Source: Lignipirellula cremea (GTDB lineage Bacteria; Planctomycetota; Planctomycetia; Pirellulales; Pirellulaceae). From it: a DNA stretch of 64,000 bases. Below are positions 18,512-27,987 of the stretch, piece after piece. The position numbers were made by a program, and so were the translations under genes. Under the pieces are notes generated by a model. It was not told where the DNA came from. It ran no database searches and worked only from the letters and a program-made list of their open reading frames with translations. The stretch is taken from contig NZ_CP036433.1 of NCBI RefSeq assembly GCF_007751035.1, forward strand, positions 248,001-312,000. The letters run 5' to 3'. Numbering within the stretch: position 1 is the stretch's first letter; every line of letters starts with the position of its first letter.

Positions 18512-19942
18512 ATGTCTCAAGACGACCAGGATCGCCCGCTGATTTCCCGTCGCAGTCTCCTGGGCCGCAGCGCAAACGGTCTGGGCGCCCTCGCGCTGAC
18601 TTCGCTGCTGCAGGACAGCCTGTTGGCCGCGGAGCAGTCCGCCGCGCCGAGCATCAACGCTCGTCCGGGACATCATCCGGCCAAAGCGAAAAGGGTGATC
18701 TTCCTGTGGATGAGCGGCGGCCCGTCGCAGATCGATACCTTTGATCCCAAGCCCGATATCAACAAATTGGCGGCCGAGAAGAAAGATGTCACCGAAGCCC
18801 CGTTCAAGTTCACGCAGCATGGGGAAAGCGGCATGTGGGTCAGCGAGCTGCTGCCGCACATCGCCCAGCACGCCGACGACTTGTGCGTCATTCGCTCGAT
18901 GAAGGGGGAAACGAATACGCACGAGCACGCCCAGACGTTTGTGATGACGGGCGTACCGCAGAACAATTCGCCTGTGCCGACGATCGGCAACTGGGTCGTC
19001 TACGGACTAGGCTGCGAGAGCGAAAACCTGCCGGCGTTCGTTTCCATCGGGCAGAAAACCAACCCCGATATCTCCGAGAGCTTCTTCTTGCCGGCCTGGA
19101 CGCAGGGCGTCGTCGTAGGCGACACGCGCGCCAAGAAGCTGAAGAACGGCGATCCCGCCCCGCTGATCTCCAACCTGAACAACAGTTGGCTGTCTCAAGC
19201 CCAGCAACGTCAGCAGCTTGACCTGATCCGCCAGATGAACGAAGCCCACGCTGCCGGGCGAACGGCCGACGATCGGCTGAATGCGCGGATCGAAAGTTTT
19301 GAACGAGCGTTCCGCATGCAGGTCCAGGCGCCGGACGCCTTTGACATTTCCCAGGAAAGCGAAGCCACGCGCCAGATGTACGGCGTGGGACAACCGGAGA
19401 CCGACGAGTACGCGCAGCGGTGCATCATTGCCCGACGAATGGCCGAACGCGGCGTACGCTTCACGCTGGTTCCCTTCAGCCAGGCGCCCGAGTCGCAAAA
19501 ACTGGCTCGCATGTATGGCTGGGATAGCCACGAACAGAACAACACGCTGACGCCGATTCTGTGCAAGCGACACGACCAACCGATCGCCGCCTTACTGGCC
19601 GACCTCAAGCAGCGCGGCATGCTCGACGACACGCTCGTCTTCTGGGGCGGCGAGTTCGGACGCACCGCCGGTTCCCGCGTCGGCAAGGCCGGGCGGGAAC
19701 ACAACTGCAACGGCTACACAATCTTCCTCGCCGGCGGCGGGACCAAAGGCGGTCTGGTCTACGGCAAGACAGGCGACACGGCCAGCGGCGTCGTCGAAAA
19801 TGAAGTCCACGTCCACGATCTGAACGCCACGATGCTGCACCTGCTGGGGCTCGATCACGAGCAACTCACCTACCAGGCCAGCGGCCGGCGCTTTCGCCTG
19901 ACCGACGTCTATGGCAACGTCGTGCATGATGTCATCAACTAG
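18512..19942 (+). CDS. DUF1501 family Tat-exported protein
   Basis: 476 residues from ATG 18512, with GGAG 7 bases upstream. The N-terminus carries SRRSLLGRSANGLGALALTS, a Tat-type signal. Hallmarks are IFLWMSGGPSQIDTFDPKPD, RRMAERGVRFTLVPFS, LVFWGGEFGRTAGSR, GREHNCNGYTIFLAGGG and LLGLDHEQLTYQASGRRFRL. It starts 52 bases after the multi-cytochrome gene and closes the six-gene unit. It resembles the DUF1501 proteins at 26589 and 31274 more than the one that opens the unit, so the unit holds two different DUF1501 types. Confidence 0.93.
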   Translation: MSQDDQDRPLISRRSLLGRSANGLGALALTSLLQDSLLAAEQSAAPSINARPGHHPAKAKRVIFLWMSGGPSQIDTFDPKPDINKLAAEKKDVTEAPFKFTQHGESGMWVSELLPHIAQHADDLCVIRSMKGETNTHEHAQTFVMTGVPQNNSPVPTIGNWVVYGLGCESENLPAFVSIGQKTNPDISESFFLPAWTQGVVVGDTRAKKLKNGDPAPLISNLNNSWLSQAQQRQQLDLIRQMNEAHAAGRTADDRLNARIESFERAFRMQVQAPDAFDISQESEATRQMYGVGQPETDEYAQRCIIARRMAERGVRFTLVPFSQAPESQKLARMYGWDSHEQNNTLTPILCKRHDQPIAALLADLKQRGMLDDTLVFWGGEFGRTAGSRVGKAGREHNCNGYTIFLAGGGTKGGLVYGKTGDTASGVVENEVHVHDLNATMLHLLGLDHEQLTYQASGRRFRLTDVYGNVVHDVIN

Positions 19943-20034
19943 CAACCGATTCGGAGAGGCGTGCAGTCGCCCTGGTAGCAGACAGGGGAGCTTGGAATGG
20001 CGAGCACTATCGACGCAATCGACGGACCGCGAAC

Positions 20035-20518
20035 GTGATCGACACGCGGTTGGGAAAGATCTCGTACGAACGCTGGTTCTTCCAGAATCGCTCGCCCCGA
20101 TCGCCCGGCGTGCCGCCGCTGGATGTGCGACTGGGCGTCATCGCGGGCCGCAAAACGCCGGCCTTGGCGGAGGTCACGGGCAGGCTCGCCGCCTATCTGC
20201 CGCAACAGGCCGCGCTGCACATGCTGCAGGAACGCTTTGCGGTCCAGCCGTCGGTCGACGCCTATCGCCGTGTGATCGCCGAACTGACCACGCCAGTGCG
20301 CGGCGTGCAGGACGAAAAGGCGATCCAACAGCGGGATCTCCAGAGTGATCGCCCAGGCGGCCCAGCAGCGCCGCCCGGACGGCAAAATTCTTCGAAGGAA
20401 GTTCAAAAGGCCGCATTTTGGGAATCTGATTGCGTACTCCCTGGCCAACCTGGTCGTTCCGAACGGAACCGTTGCAGCGTTTGTCGGCCGCGTGTGGTCG
20501 GACTTGCCGAATGCATAG
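20035..20518 (+). pseudogene. Gene debris: ISKra4-like transposase N-terminal fragment plus an unknown C-terminal scrap
   Basis: In the 660-bp gap between two DUF1501 genes, the frame from 20035 reads LDVRLGVIAGRKTPALAEVT and then AAYLPQQAALHMLQERFAV. This pattern resembles the region of ISKra4-type transposases that precedes the catalytic domain. The similarity fades near 20320. From 20336 another frame gives 60 codons ending at TAG 20516 (KRPHFGNLIAYSLANLVVPN) that looks like the C-terminus of an unrelated gene. No DDE domain, terminal repeats or target duplication was found, so this is not an active element. The family assignment is tentative. Confidence 0.42.
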
Positions 20519-20525
20519 AAAATGA

Positions 20526-20555
20526 TTGATGTGTCTCCTCCCATAGACTTACAAT
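20526..20555 (+). promoter_or_regulatory. Candidate sigma-70 promoter for the DUF1501-GSDH unit
   Basis: TTGATG (20526-20531) and TACAAT (20550-20555) are separated by 18 bases and lie about 48 bases upstream of the DUF1501 start at 20603, which also has AAGGAG at a good distance. The match is reasonable, but planctomycete promoters are poorly characterised. Confidence 0.4.
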
Positions 20556-20602
20556 GGGCGATGCAGTCCTCGACCCGATCTATCTTCCCAAGGAGCACGG
20601 AA

Positions 20603-21868
20603 ATGCTGACGATCTTCGATCGACGTAGCGGAGACACCAACGCGAGCCTTTCTCGGCGAAGTTTGCTGAAGATTGGAGCGTTGTCGGTGGGCGGTTTGAC
20701 TTTGCCCGACATGTTGCGATTGCAAGCGAATGGCGCGGCCCCCTCGGGCGCCCGACACAAGGCGGTGATCAGCGTCTATCTGCAAGGGGGCCCCTCGCAT
20801 CAGGATATGTACGACCTGAAGCCTGACGCGCCGTCGGAGTACCGCGGCGAATTTCAACCGATCCACACCAACGTGCCGGGGATGGATATCTGCGAACATC
20901 TGCCGCTGCAGGCAACGATCGGCGACAAGCTGGCCATCATCCGCAACTTTAAAGGGGGCGGCGGCCACAACTCCGACTTTATAATGACGGACTCTCGCGA
21001 TCCGGCGCAGCGCCCTGGCATCGGCCAGACCGTCAGCTATCTGCGCGGGGGGATTAAAGATGGGATGCCGCAGTTTGTGGCGGTGTCGGGACGCGGCGGC
21101 GGCGGAACCGCGTGGCTGGGGCCCGCCCATCAGGCGTTCCAGCCATCGGGCCAGGCGATGAACAATATGAAGCTGGCGATTCCGGCGGACCGCCTTTCGG
21201 ATCGACGATCGCTGTTGCAGTCGTTCGACCGCTTGCGAAGCAGCGCCGACGCCACCGGGAAGATGGCGGGTGTCGATCAATTCACAGCGCGTGCGCTGGA
21301 AATGGTCAGCTCCAGCAAAGTTCGCGATGCGCTCGACGTTTCGCTGGAGCCGGAAGAAGTCCGCGAACGATACGGCAGCAAGAACATGGCCTGGCTGCAG
21401 GCGCGCCGACTGGCGGAAGCAGGGGTCTCGTTTATCACCCTGCGCGGCCCGGGCGGCTGGGATACGCACCGCAACAACTTCGTCACACTGAAGAAGCAGC
21501 TGCCGGAGGTCGATCGGTTGATGTATGCCTTGATCACCGATCTGGCCGAACGCGGGCTGGCGGACGACGTGGCGGTGATTTTGTGGGGCGAGTTCGGCCG
21601 GACTCCGAAAATCAACACCGGAGCCGGTCGCGACCATTGGCCGACCGGATTCGCCATGATCTCGGGCGGCGGACTCCGCATGGGACAGGTAATCGGCGCC
21701 ACCGATGCGATCGCGGGCAAGCCGACCACCACGCCGTATACGCCAAGTAACGTGCTGGCTACGCTCTACCATGTGCTGGGCATCGACCCCAGCGCCACGA
21801 TCCCCGACCTCAGCGGCCGCCCGCGGTATCTGCTGGATGACCGCGCCAAAATCGCCGAGTTGGTGTAG
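20603..21868 (+). CDS. DUF1501 family Tat-exported protein
   Basis: 421 residues from ATG 20603 (AAGGAG 7 bases upstream). The Tat-like signal is LSRRSLLKIGALSVGGLTLP. Hallmarks are VISVYLQGGPSHQDMYDLKP, FRSTCM-less middle, ARRLAEAGVSFITLRGPGGW, VAVILWGEFGRTPKIN, GRDHWPTGFAMISGGGLRMG and TLYHVLGIDPSATIPDLSGR. It belongs to the same DUF1501 subtype as those at 57735 and 60599. A cytochrome-sugar dehydrogenase gene follows 137 bases downstream and is probably in the same unit. Confidence 0.92.
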   Translation: MLTIFDRRSGDTNASLSRRSLLKIGALSVGGLTLPDMLRLQANGAAPSGARHKAVISVYLQGGPSHQDMYDLKPDAPSEYRGEFQPIHTNVPGMDICEHLPLQATIGDKLAIIRNFKGGGGHNSDFIMTDSRDPAQRPGIGQTVSYLRGGIKDGMPQFVAVSGRGGGGTAWLGPAHQAFQPSGQAMNNMKLAIPADRLSDRRSLLQSFDRLRSSADATGKMAGVDQFTARALEMVSSSKVRDALDVSLEPEEVRERYGSKNMAWLQARRLAEAGVSFITLRGPGGWDTHRNNFVTLKKQLPEVDRLMYALITDLAERGLADDVAVILWGEFGRTPKINTGAGRDHWPTGFAMISGGGLRMGQVIGATDAIAGKPTTTPYTPSNVLATLYHVLGIDPSATIPDLSGRPRYLLDDRAKIAELV

Positions 21869-22005
21869 AGCCGACCGAAAGACCTTTGCCATGGAGGTCG
21901 CCTTTGGGTTTGGGAAAGGCGACTTTGTTGGGTAGATGCGGGGAATGTCGTCCACACCCCCCTGTTCTGATACTCCGCGCGACCCACGAACTTTTGAGAT
22001 AGAAC

Positions 22006-23700
22006 ATGCAAGACTTGCCTGGAAGAATCGTGCTTTCCGCCGCGATCCTCGCCGTACTCTTCCCCGTATTCGCTCACGGGGAAGAGGCTCAGGCGATCCT
22101 CGCCAAATACCGCGCCGCGGCGCTGGAGGCAGGCGATGCGACCCGCGGAAAAATGGTGTTCGAGTCGCAGCAAGCGGCTTGCAAGAAGTGCCATAGCATT
22201 GGCGGGAAAGAGCGGCTGGCTGGTCCCGATCTCGCGGTGATCGGCGACAAGTATGCGCGCGATCAACTTATTCAAGCGGTGCTGGAGCCGAGCGTCCACA
22301 TTCACCCCGACTACGCCTCCCGCGTGGTAATTACCAACAACGGGAAAACGTTCGTCGGCGTTCTGCAGCGACGGACCGAGAGCGAACTTCAATTGCTCGA
22401 CGCCGAAGGCAAACGGTTGCGGATTCCGCTGGCGGAGATTGCCGAGCAGCAGGCCAGCAAGCAATCACTGATGCCGACCGAACTTTACAAGGCCGTGAAG
22501 GTCGACGCCTTTGCTGACCTGATCGCCTATCTGTCGATCCTGAAGCAACAGGAAGGCGACGCTCATCCAGGCATGCCGTCAGAAATCGCCGAGCTCGCCA
22601 ATCCGATCCGCCTGGAGCCGTTGCATTCAGAACCGATGCGGTTCGATCATCCCGTGTGCATCATCGCGAAACCCGGCGCCAGGAATCAGTTTCTGGTCGT
22701 TGAACAACAGACCCGCAAGATATGGCTGCTGGAGAAAAGTCCCCAGGGCGATCGCAAGGAGCTCTTCGCCGACCTGAGCTCCGAGTCGATTTCAGGCGAG
22801 TTTGAAGGCGTCATGTGCCTGGCCTTTCATCCGAATTTTCTCGAAAACCGCAAGTACTATTTGAACTACCACGTGCGCGAAGAAGGCGTCTTCTCGCCCG
22901 TGATTGTCGAACGGCGCGCGACCAAGGATCTGGCCCGCGACGCCGTCGGCGCTTCGCGGCGGCTGCTGCGAATCAGGCAGCCTACCGATCTGCACTGGGG
23001 CGGGATGCTGGCCTTTGGGCCGGACGGCTACCTTTACATCGGCGCCGGCGACGGCGGGCCGCAAGAAGACCCCGACGGCAACGGTCAAAACTTGAACAGC
23101 TTTCTGGGGAAGATTCTACGTATCGACGTGAACCACCGCAGCGAAGGAAAGCCCTACGCGATCCCCGACAGCAACCCCTTTAAGAATGGAGCCAGCAACG
23201 TGCTGCCCGAAATCTGGGCGTACGGTTTGCGGATGCCTTGGCGGTTTAGCTGGGATTCAGCGACCGGCGACTTGTGGGTCGGCAATATTGGCCAGGAATT
23301 ATTCGAAGAAGTGCTGATCGCCCGCTCGGGCGAAAACCACGGCTGGAATGTATACGAGGGCTTTATGCCGTTCTCGGAACAGTATCGCCGTAACAGCGAA
23401 AAGTACGTTCCGCCGGTTCTCTCGTATCGACGGAAGTACGGCGTTTCGGTTACCGGCGGCTATGTGTATCGTGGTCGCCGCAGCCCTTCGTATGTGGGAT
23501 GCTACATCTTCAGTGACTTCGAGTCGAAAAGGATCTGGGCCCTCACCCAAAAAGACGGCAAGTTAGTGAAGATTCGACAGATCGGCGTCTGCCCGGAGAA
23601 GCCCGCATCCTTCGGCGTCGACAGCGAAGGCGAACTGTTGATTGTCGGGTATCAGGGCACGATCTATCGGCTCGTTCTCGACGACTCCGTGTTTGAGTAG
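22006..23700 (+). CDS. Cytochrome c domain fused to PQQ-dependent glucose/sorbosone-dehydrogenase-like propeller
   Basis: 564 residues with a signal peptide (IVLSAAILAVLFPVFAHG). An N-terminal planctomycete-type haem domain has CKKCH at residues 59-63, then GPDLAVIGDKYARDQLIQAV and HPDYASRVVI. From about residue 200 a GSDH-type propeller is visible (GEFEGVMCLAFHPNF, LHWGGMLAFGPDGYLYIGAG, NSFLGKILRID, EIWAYGLRMPWRFSWD, GENHGWNVYEG). Known relatives oxidise sugars with PQQ. Fusion to a haem domain would allow direct electron hand-off in the periplasm. The substrate is unknown. Confidence 0.9.
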   Translation: MQDLPGRIVLSAAILAVLFPVFAHGEEAQAILAKYRAAALEAGDATRGKMVFESQQAACKKCHSIGGKERLAGPDLAVIGDKYARDQLIQAVLEPSVHIHPDYASRVVITNNGKTFVGVLQRRTESELQLLDAEGKRLRIPLAEIAEQQASKQSLMPTELYKAVKVDAFADLIAYLSILKQQEGDAHPGMPSEIAELANPIRLEPLHSEPMRFDHPVCIIAKPGARNQFLVVEQQTRKIWLLEKSPQGDRKELFADLSSESISGEFEGVMCLAFHPNFLENRKYYLNYHVREEGVFSPVIVERRATKDLARDAVGASRRLLRIRQPTDLHWGGMLAFGPDGYLYIGAGDGGPQEDPDGNGQNLNSFLGKILRIDVNHRSEGKPYAIPDSNPFKNGASNVLPEIWAYGLRMPWRFSWDSATGDLWVGNIGQELFEEVLIARSGENHGWNVYEGFMPFSEQYRRNSEKYVPPVLSYRRKYGVSVTGGYVYRGRRSPSYVGCYIFSDFESKRIWALTQKDGKLVKIRQIGVCPEKPASFGVDSEGELLIVGYQGTIYRLVLDDSVFE

Positions 23701-23948
23701 CACCGCTGCTGGTTGCGGCGTTTCTCAACGTGGGCCTTCAAGTTAGTTCCTCACAACGCCGGGCGGCGCTCAGGATCTGGCCACGCTTTGGCAGCAAGTG
23801 CAACTGCCGCGCGCCGTCGGTGCGACGCAGAATACGCTCAAGAATTGCTGATGGTCTGGGGGCAAATGCTGGTAGATTAACCTCCCACAAACAAGGTCGA
23901 TTCAAACCACCACCTTGGCGCCAGAAATTAATGATGGGGGAACGCATA

Positions 23949-26525
23949 ATGCGACACGCACGATGGTTAATGGCGGCGGCAAGTCTGATTTGTTTGCCGA
24001 CGCGTTTGTTGGCCGACGATCCCGATGCAAAAGGGATCGAATTCTTCGAAAACAACATCCGGCCGGTGCTGGTTCAACAGTGTTACAAGTGCCACTCGAC
24101 GGACGCAGGCAAAGTAAAGGGCGGATTGCTGCTCGACACGCGCGACGGCGTCCGCCAAGGGGGCGAGACCGGCCACGCCGTCGTTCCCAGTCAGCCCGCC
24201 GAAAGTCTGATCCTGTCGGCGCTGCGCCATGAAGATTTTGAAATGCCGCCGGGCAAGAAGCTTTCCGACAAAGTGATCGCCGACTTTGAAGCCTGGGTCC
24301 GGATGGGCGCCCCCGATCCGCGCGATGGAAAATCGCTTGCTGGCGGCAAACGCGTGATCGATATCGAAGAAGGTCGCAAGTTCTGGGCCTTTCAGCCGCC
24401 GCATCGACCCGAGCTGGCCTTGGTGAAAAATACCGGCTGGCCGATCGCAGACATCGATCGATTTATCCTGGCGGAGTTAGAAGAAAAGAACTTAACGCCT
24501 GCTGGCGACGCCAGTCCTCACGAACTTGTCCGTCGCATATATTTTGACCTGACCGGTCTGCCGCCAACTCCGCAAGCCATTCAGGAATTCGAAACCCAGT
24601 TCAAGGAATCCAGGCAGTCCGCGATCGAACAGCTGGTGGATGCGTTGCTGGATTCGCCGCAATTCGGCGAACGCTGGGGACGGCATTGGCTCGACGTAGC
24701 GCGGTACGCCGACAGCAACGGCAACACGGACAACACGCCGTTTGCAGAGGCCTGGCGGTTTCGCAACTGGGTGATCGACGCCGTCAATGCGGACATGCCG
24801 TACGATCAATTTATCACCGAGCAGCTGGCGGGCGACCTGCTGCCGTTCGATTCGCCAGCGCAGCGGAATCGTCAACTTGTGGCCACCGGTTTTCTGGCGC
24901 TGGGATCCAAACCACGGGCCCAGAACAATCCCAATTTTGCGATGGACGTTGTTTCCGAACAGATCGAAGTCGCCACCAGTTCGATGCTTGGCCTGACCGT
25001 GACCTGCGCTCGCTGCCACGATCACAAATTCGACCCCATTCCCACCGCCGAGTTCTATGGTCTGGCCGGAATTTTCAACAGCACCCGGACGCTCTACGGT
25101 TCGGGCGGCAGAGGGAACGGAAACAAGGGCGCCCCCAAAGGCGGTTTGATTTCGCTGCTGGCGGAGTCGGACGAATCGGCCCAGGAAGCCCAGCAGTACC
25201 AGACCCAGTTGGCTCAGTTGACGGACCAGCAGCGCGACTTGAATTCGCAACTGCAGAAACTCGGCGCTGGGTCGAATACGGCGACAACGGACGACAGGAG
25301 TTCGGCCAAGCGAACCAGAATACTGCGGGCGCAGCTGGCAAGGCTAAAAGCCGCAGGCGGACAGGCAAGTCGCATCGACAAGATCAGGCGGCAGCTTGAA
25401 CGCCAGGGAGTCGTTGCTGAGGTTGATCCCCCCAGCGACGCCGACAAAGCACAAGTCAAATCGCTCCGGGAGGAGCTGGCGAAGGTCGTCTCGGATTTAG
25501 AAAAACTGCAGGCCTCGGCTCCGCAGGCTGCAGGCGAAGCGATGGGCGTGCAAGAGGGTTCTGTCGGCGATTGTGCAATCTGCATCGCCGGCGAGTCGAC
25601 CGACCGCGGGCCTGTCGTGCCGCGAAGCTTCATCTCGGTCGCTGTGATCGACGCGCCGCCGCAGATCAAACCGAACGAGAGCGGGCGACTTCAACTCGCC
25701 CAGTGGATTGCATCGCCCAGCAACCCGCTGACGGCGCGCGTCATGGCGAATCGAATCTGGCGCCATCTGTTTGGCCGGGGCATCGTGCTAACGGTCGATA
25801 ACTTTGGCCAGCTGGGCGAACGCCCAACACATCCGGAACTGCTCGATTACCTGGCCGTGCGGCTGGTCGAAGAAAACTGGTCGCTCAAGCAGATCATTCG
25901 CGAGATCATGCTGACGCGCACCTATCAAATGAGTAGTCGCCACGACGAAGCGAACTTTGTCAAAGATCCCGATAACCAGCGTCTGTGGCGAATGAACCCG
26001 CGGCGGTTAGACGCCGAAGAATTGCGGGATGCAATCCTGGCCTTCAGCGGTCGACTTGATCTGACCCGTCCCGCGGCGAGGGAACTCCCCGCCTATAACC
26101 GCAAGCAGCCGCTGCAGGTCTCCGCTGACGGAGTCCACCGCAGCGTCTATTTGCCGATCGTGCGCAACGGAGAGCCCGAAGCGCTCATGCTGTTCGACTT
26201 TGCCGATCCTAGCATTGTGGTCGGTTCGCGGGAAGAAACGACCGTTCCCGCACAGTCGCTCTATTTAATGAACAGCCCGTTTGTCGTCAATCAATCGAAA
26301 GCGGCAGCCGAGCGCTTGTTAGAGGAGGAAAACGACAATCTAGCGGATGCCGACCGGGTGGATCGTGCGTTTATCCTGGCTTTTGGACGACCGCCGACCG
26401 ACGAGCAGCGGTCGCGATCGGTCGAGTTTCTTCAGCGATTTTCCGAGACGCAGTCCGTCGCTGCCGCGTGGAGCACATTCTGCCAGTCTCTGATCGCCTC
26501 TGCCGAATTTCGCTACCTGGATTAG
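23949..26525 (+). CDS. PSCyt1 + PSCyt2 + PSD1 planctomycete cytochrome c protein
   Basis: 858 residues. ATG 23949 has a GGGGGA purine run 7 bases upstream and opens a signal peptide (ARWLMAAASLICLPTRLLA). PSCyt1 carries CYKCH (45-49) with LLLDTRDGVRQGGETG. PSCyt2 has RRIYFDLTGLPPTPQAIQEF, YDQFITEQLAGDLLP and CARCHDHKFDPIP. A linker with coiled-coil character (residues ~430-545) precedes PSD1 (ANRIWRHLFGRGIVLTVDNF, RRLDAEELRDAILAFSGRLD, AEFRYLD end). It pairs with the DUF1501 gene 63 bases downstream. Confidence 0.93.
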   Translation: MRHARWLMAAASLICLPTRLLADDPDAKGIEFFENNIRPVLVQQCYKCHSTDAGKVKGGLLLDTRDGVRQGGETGHAVVPSQPAESLILSALRHEDFEMPPGKKLSDKVIADFEAWVRMGAPDPRDGKSLAGGKRVIDIEEGRKFWAFQPPHRPELALVKNTGWPIADIDRFILAELEEKNLTPAGDASPHELVRRIYFDLTGLPPTPQAIQEFETQFKESRQSAIEQLVDALLDSPQFGERWGRHWLDVARYADSNGNTDNTPFAEAWRFRNWVIDAVNADMPYDQFITEQLAGDLLPFDSPAQRNRQLVATGFLALGSKPRAQNNPNFAMDVVSEQIEVATSSMLGLTVTCARCHDHKFDPIPTAEFYGLAGIFNSTRTLYGSGGRGNGNKGAPKGGLISLLAESDESAQEAQQYQTQLAQLTDQQRDLNSQLQKLGAGSNTATTDDRSSAKRTRILRAQLARLKAAGGQASRIDKIRRQLERQGVVAEVDPPSDADKAQVKSLREELAKVVSDLEKLQASAPQAAGEAMGVQEGSVGDCAICIAGESTDRGPVVPRSFISVAVIDAPPQIKPNESGRLQLAQWIASPSNPLTARVMANRIWRHLFGRGIVLTVDNFGQLGERPTHPELLDYLAVRLVEENWSLKQIIREIMLTRTYQMSSRHDEANFVKDPDNQRLWRMNPRRLDAEELRDAILAFSGRLDLTRPAARELPAYNRKQPLQVSADGVHRSVYLPIVRNGEPEALMLFDFADPSIVVGSREETTVPAQSLYLMNSPFVVNQSKAAAERLLEEENDNLADADRVDRAFILAFGRPPTDEQRSRSVEFLQRFSETQSVAAAWSTFCQSLIASAEFRYLD

Positions 26526-26588
26526 ACCCGATTGCCTCGATCAAAACAGTCACGATCAAATCAAACAATCTTCACGGAGATGTAACCC

Positions 26589-27980
26589 ATGCCCGCTCCC
26601 TTCCTCACGCGTCGCGACATGTTGCAGTCGGCCTCGGCCGGATTTGGTCTCCTGGCGTTCGCTGGTCTTAGTTCGCAAGCTCGGGCGGCTTATGAGAGCC
26701 CGCTGGCCGCCAAGGCGCCGCACTTTGCTCCCAGGGCGAAACGCGTGATCATGATGTCGATGCGCGGCGGGCCGTCCCACGTAGACACATTCGACTACAA
26801 ACCCGCCTTGGCGAAGTCGGCGGGCATGGAACTGTCTGCCAACGGACCGTCCGATCGCGCCCGGGGAAAACTCTTGCCGTCTCCCTGGGGGTTCACTCCG
26901 TGCGGAGAAAGCGGCCTGCCCATCTCTGATGTCTATCCGCATCTGCAAAAACAGGCCGACGACATCTGTTTGATCAACAGCATGTACACCGATGTTCCGA
27001 ACCATCCGCAAGCGTTCTTGATGATGCACACGGGCGAATTTCGCTTCGCGCGTCCGAGCATGGGCGCCTGGGTGCTGTACGGACTGGGCTCAGAAAACGC
27101 CAACCTGCCTGGCTTCGTCAGCATCAACCCGCCCGTCAACCTCGGCGGCGCGCAAAACTATGCGAGCGGTTTTTTGCCCGCAATCTTCCAGGGCACGGCG
27201 ATCGGCCGCGAAGGCGGCAACGTTCGCGGCGCAACGATCGGCAACATTGACTGCCAGCATCTGACTCCCGAACAGCAGCGGCGCCAGCTGGACCTGGTGC
27301 AGTCGCTCAACCACGACTTGCTGGCTCGCAAACAACAAGACGCACGACTCGACGGCGTCATTGAATCGTATGAGTTGGCGTTTCGCATGCAAACAGCATT
27401 GCCCAGCGTGCTCGATTTCAGCGACGAGCAGCAAGCGACGCTCGACCTCTACGGCATCGGCGACAAGGGATCCGATAATTTTGGCCGCCAGTGCCTGATG
27501 GCCCGCAGACTGGCGGAATCGGGCGTCCGATTCATCGAGATTTGCCACGGCAACTGGGATCAGCACGGCAATTTGAAAGAGAGTCTCGGCCGCAACGCCA
27601 TGGCGACCGACCAGCCGATGGCCGGTCTGCTGGCTGACCTGAAGCAGCGCGACATGTTGAAGGATACGCTTGTGATCTGGGGCGGCGAATTCGGCCGCAC
27701 GCCCACGGGCCAGGGCGACAATGGCCGCAACCACAACGCAACCGGCTATTCCATGTGGCTGGCAGGCGGCGGCGTCAAGAGCGGCTTGCGATTCGGGGCT
27801 ACCGACGAATTCGGCAAGGCGGCCGTGGAGGATAAAGTCCATCCGCACGATCTGCAGGCGACGATCTTGCATCTGTTGGGACTGGATCACGACAAGCTAA
27901 CCTACTACTACGGCGGTCGTGATTATCGGTTGACCGGAATCGCCGGCGACGCCCGCGTGGTGGATGGGATCATCGCGTAG
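26589..27980 (+). CDS. DUF1501 family secreted protein
   Basis: 463 residues from ATG 26589 (GGAG 9 bases upstream). The N-terminus FLTRRDMLQSASAGFGLLAF is a Tat-type signal. Hallmarks are IMMSMRGGPSHVDTFDYKP, RRLAESGVRFIEICHGNWDQ, LVIWGGEFGRTPTGQ, GRNHNATGYSMWLAGGGVKS and LLGLDHDKLTYYYGGRDYRL. It is downstream of, and co-directional with, the PSCyt1/PSCyt2/PSD1 gene, the commonest arrangement in these cassettes. Confidence 0.93.
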   Translation: MPAPFLTRRDMLQSASAGFGLLAFAGLSSQARAAYESPLAAKAPHFAPRAKRVIMMSMRGGPSHVDTFDYKPALAKSAGMELSANGPSDRARGKLLPSPWGFTPCGESGLPISDVYPHLQKQADDICLINSMYTDVPNHPQAFLMMHTGEFRFARPSMGAWVLYGLGSENANLPGFVSINPPVNLGGAQNYASGFLPAIFQGTAIGREGGNVRGATIGNIDCQHLTPEQQRRQLDLVQSLNHDLLARKQQDARLDGVIESYELAFRMQTALPSVLDFSDEQQATLDLYGIGDKGSDNFGRQCLMARRLAESGVRFIEICHGNWDQHGNLKESLGRNAMATDQPMAGLLADLKQRDMLKDTLVIWGGEFGRTPTGQGDNGRNHNATGYSMWLAGGGVKSGLRFGATDEFGKAAVEDKVHPHDLQATILHLLGLDHDKLTYYYGGRDYRLTGIAGDARVVDGIIA

Positions 27981-27987
27981 CGAATCG

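Noticed and set aside
20549-21955. 468-codon minus-strand frame opposite the DUF1501 gene at 20603
   Set aside because: The plus-strand protein has all DUF1501 motifs, a Tat signal and a strong ribosome site; the reverse frame has none.
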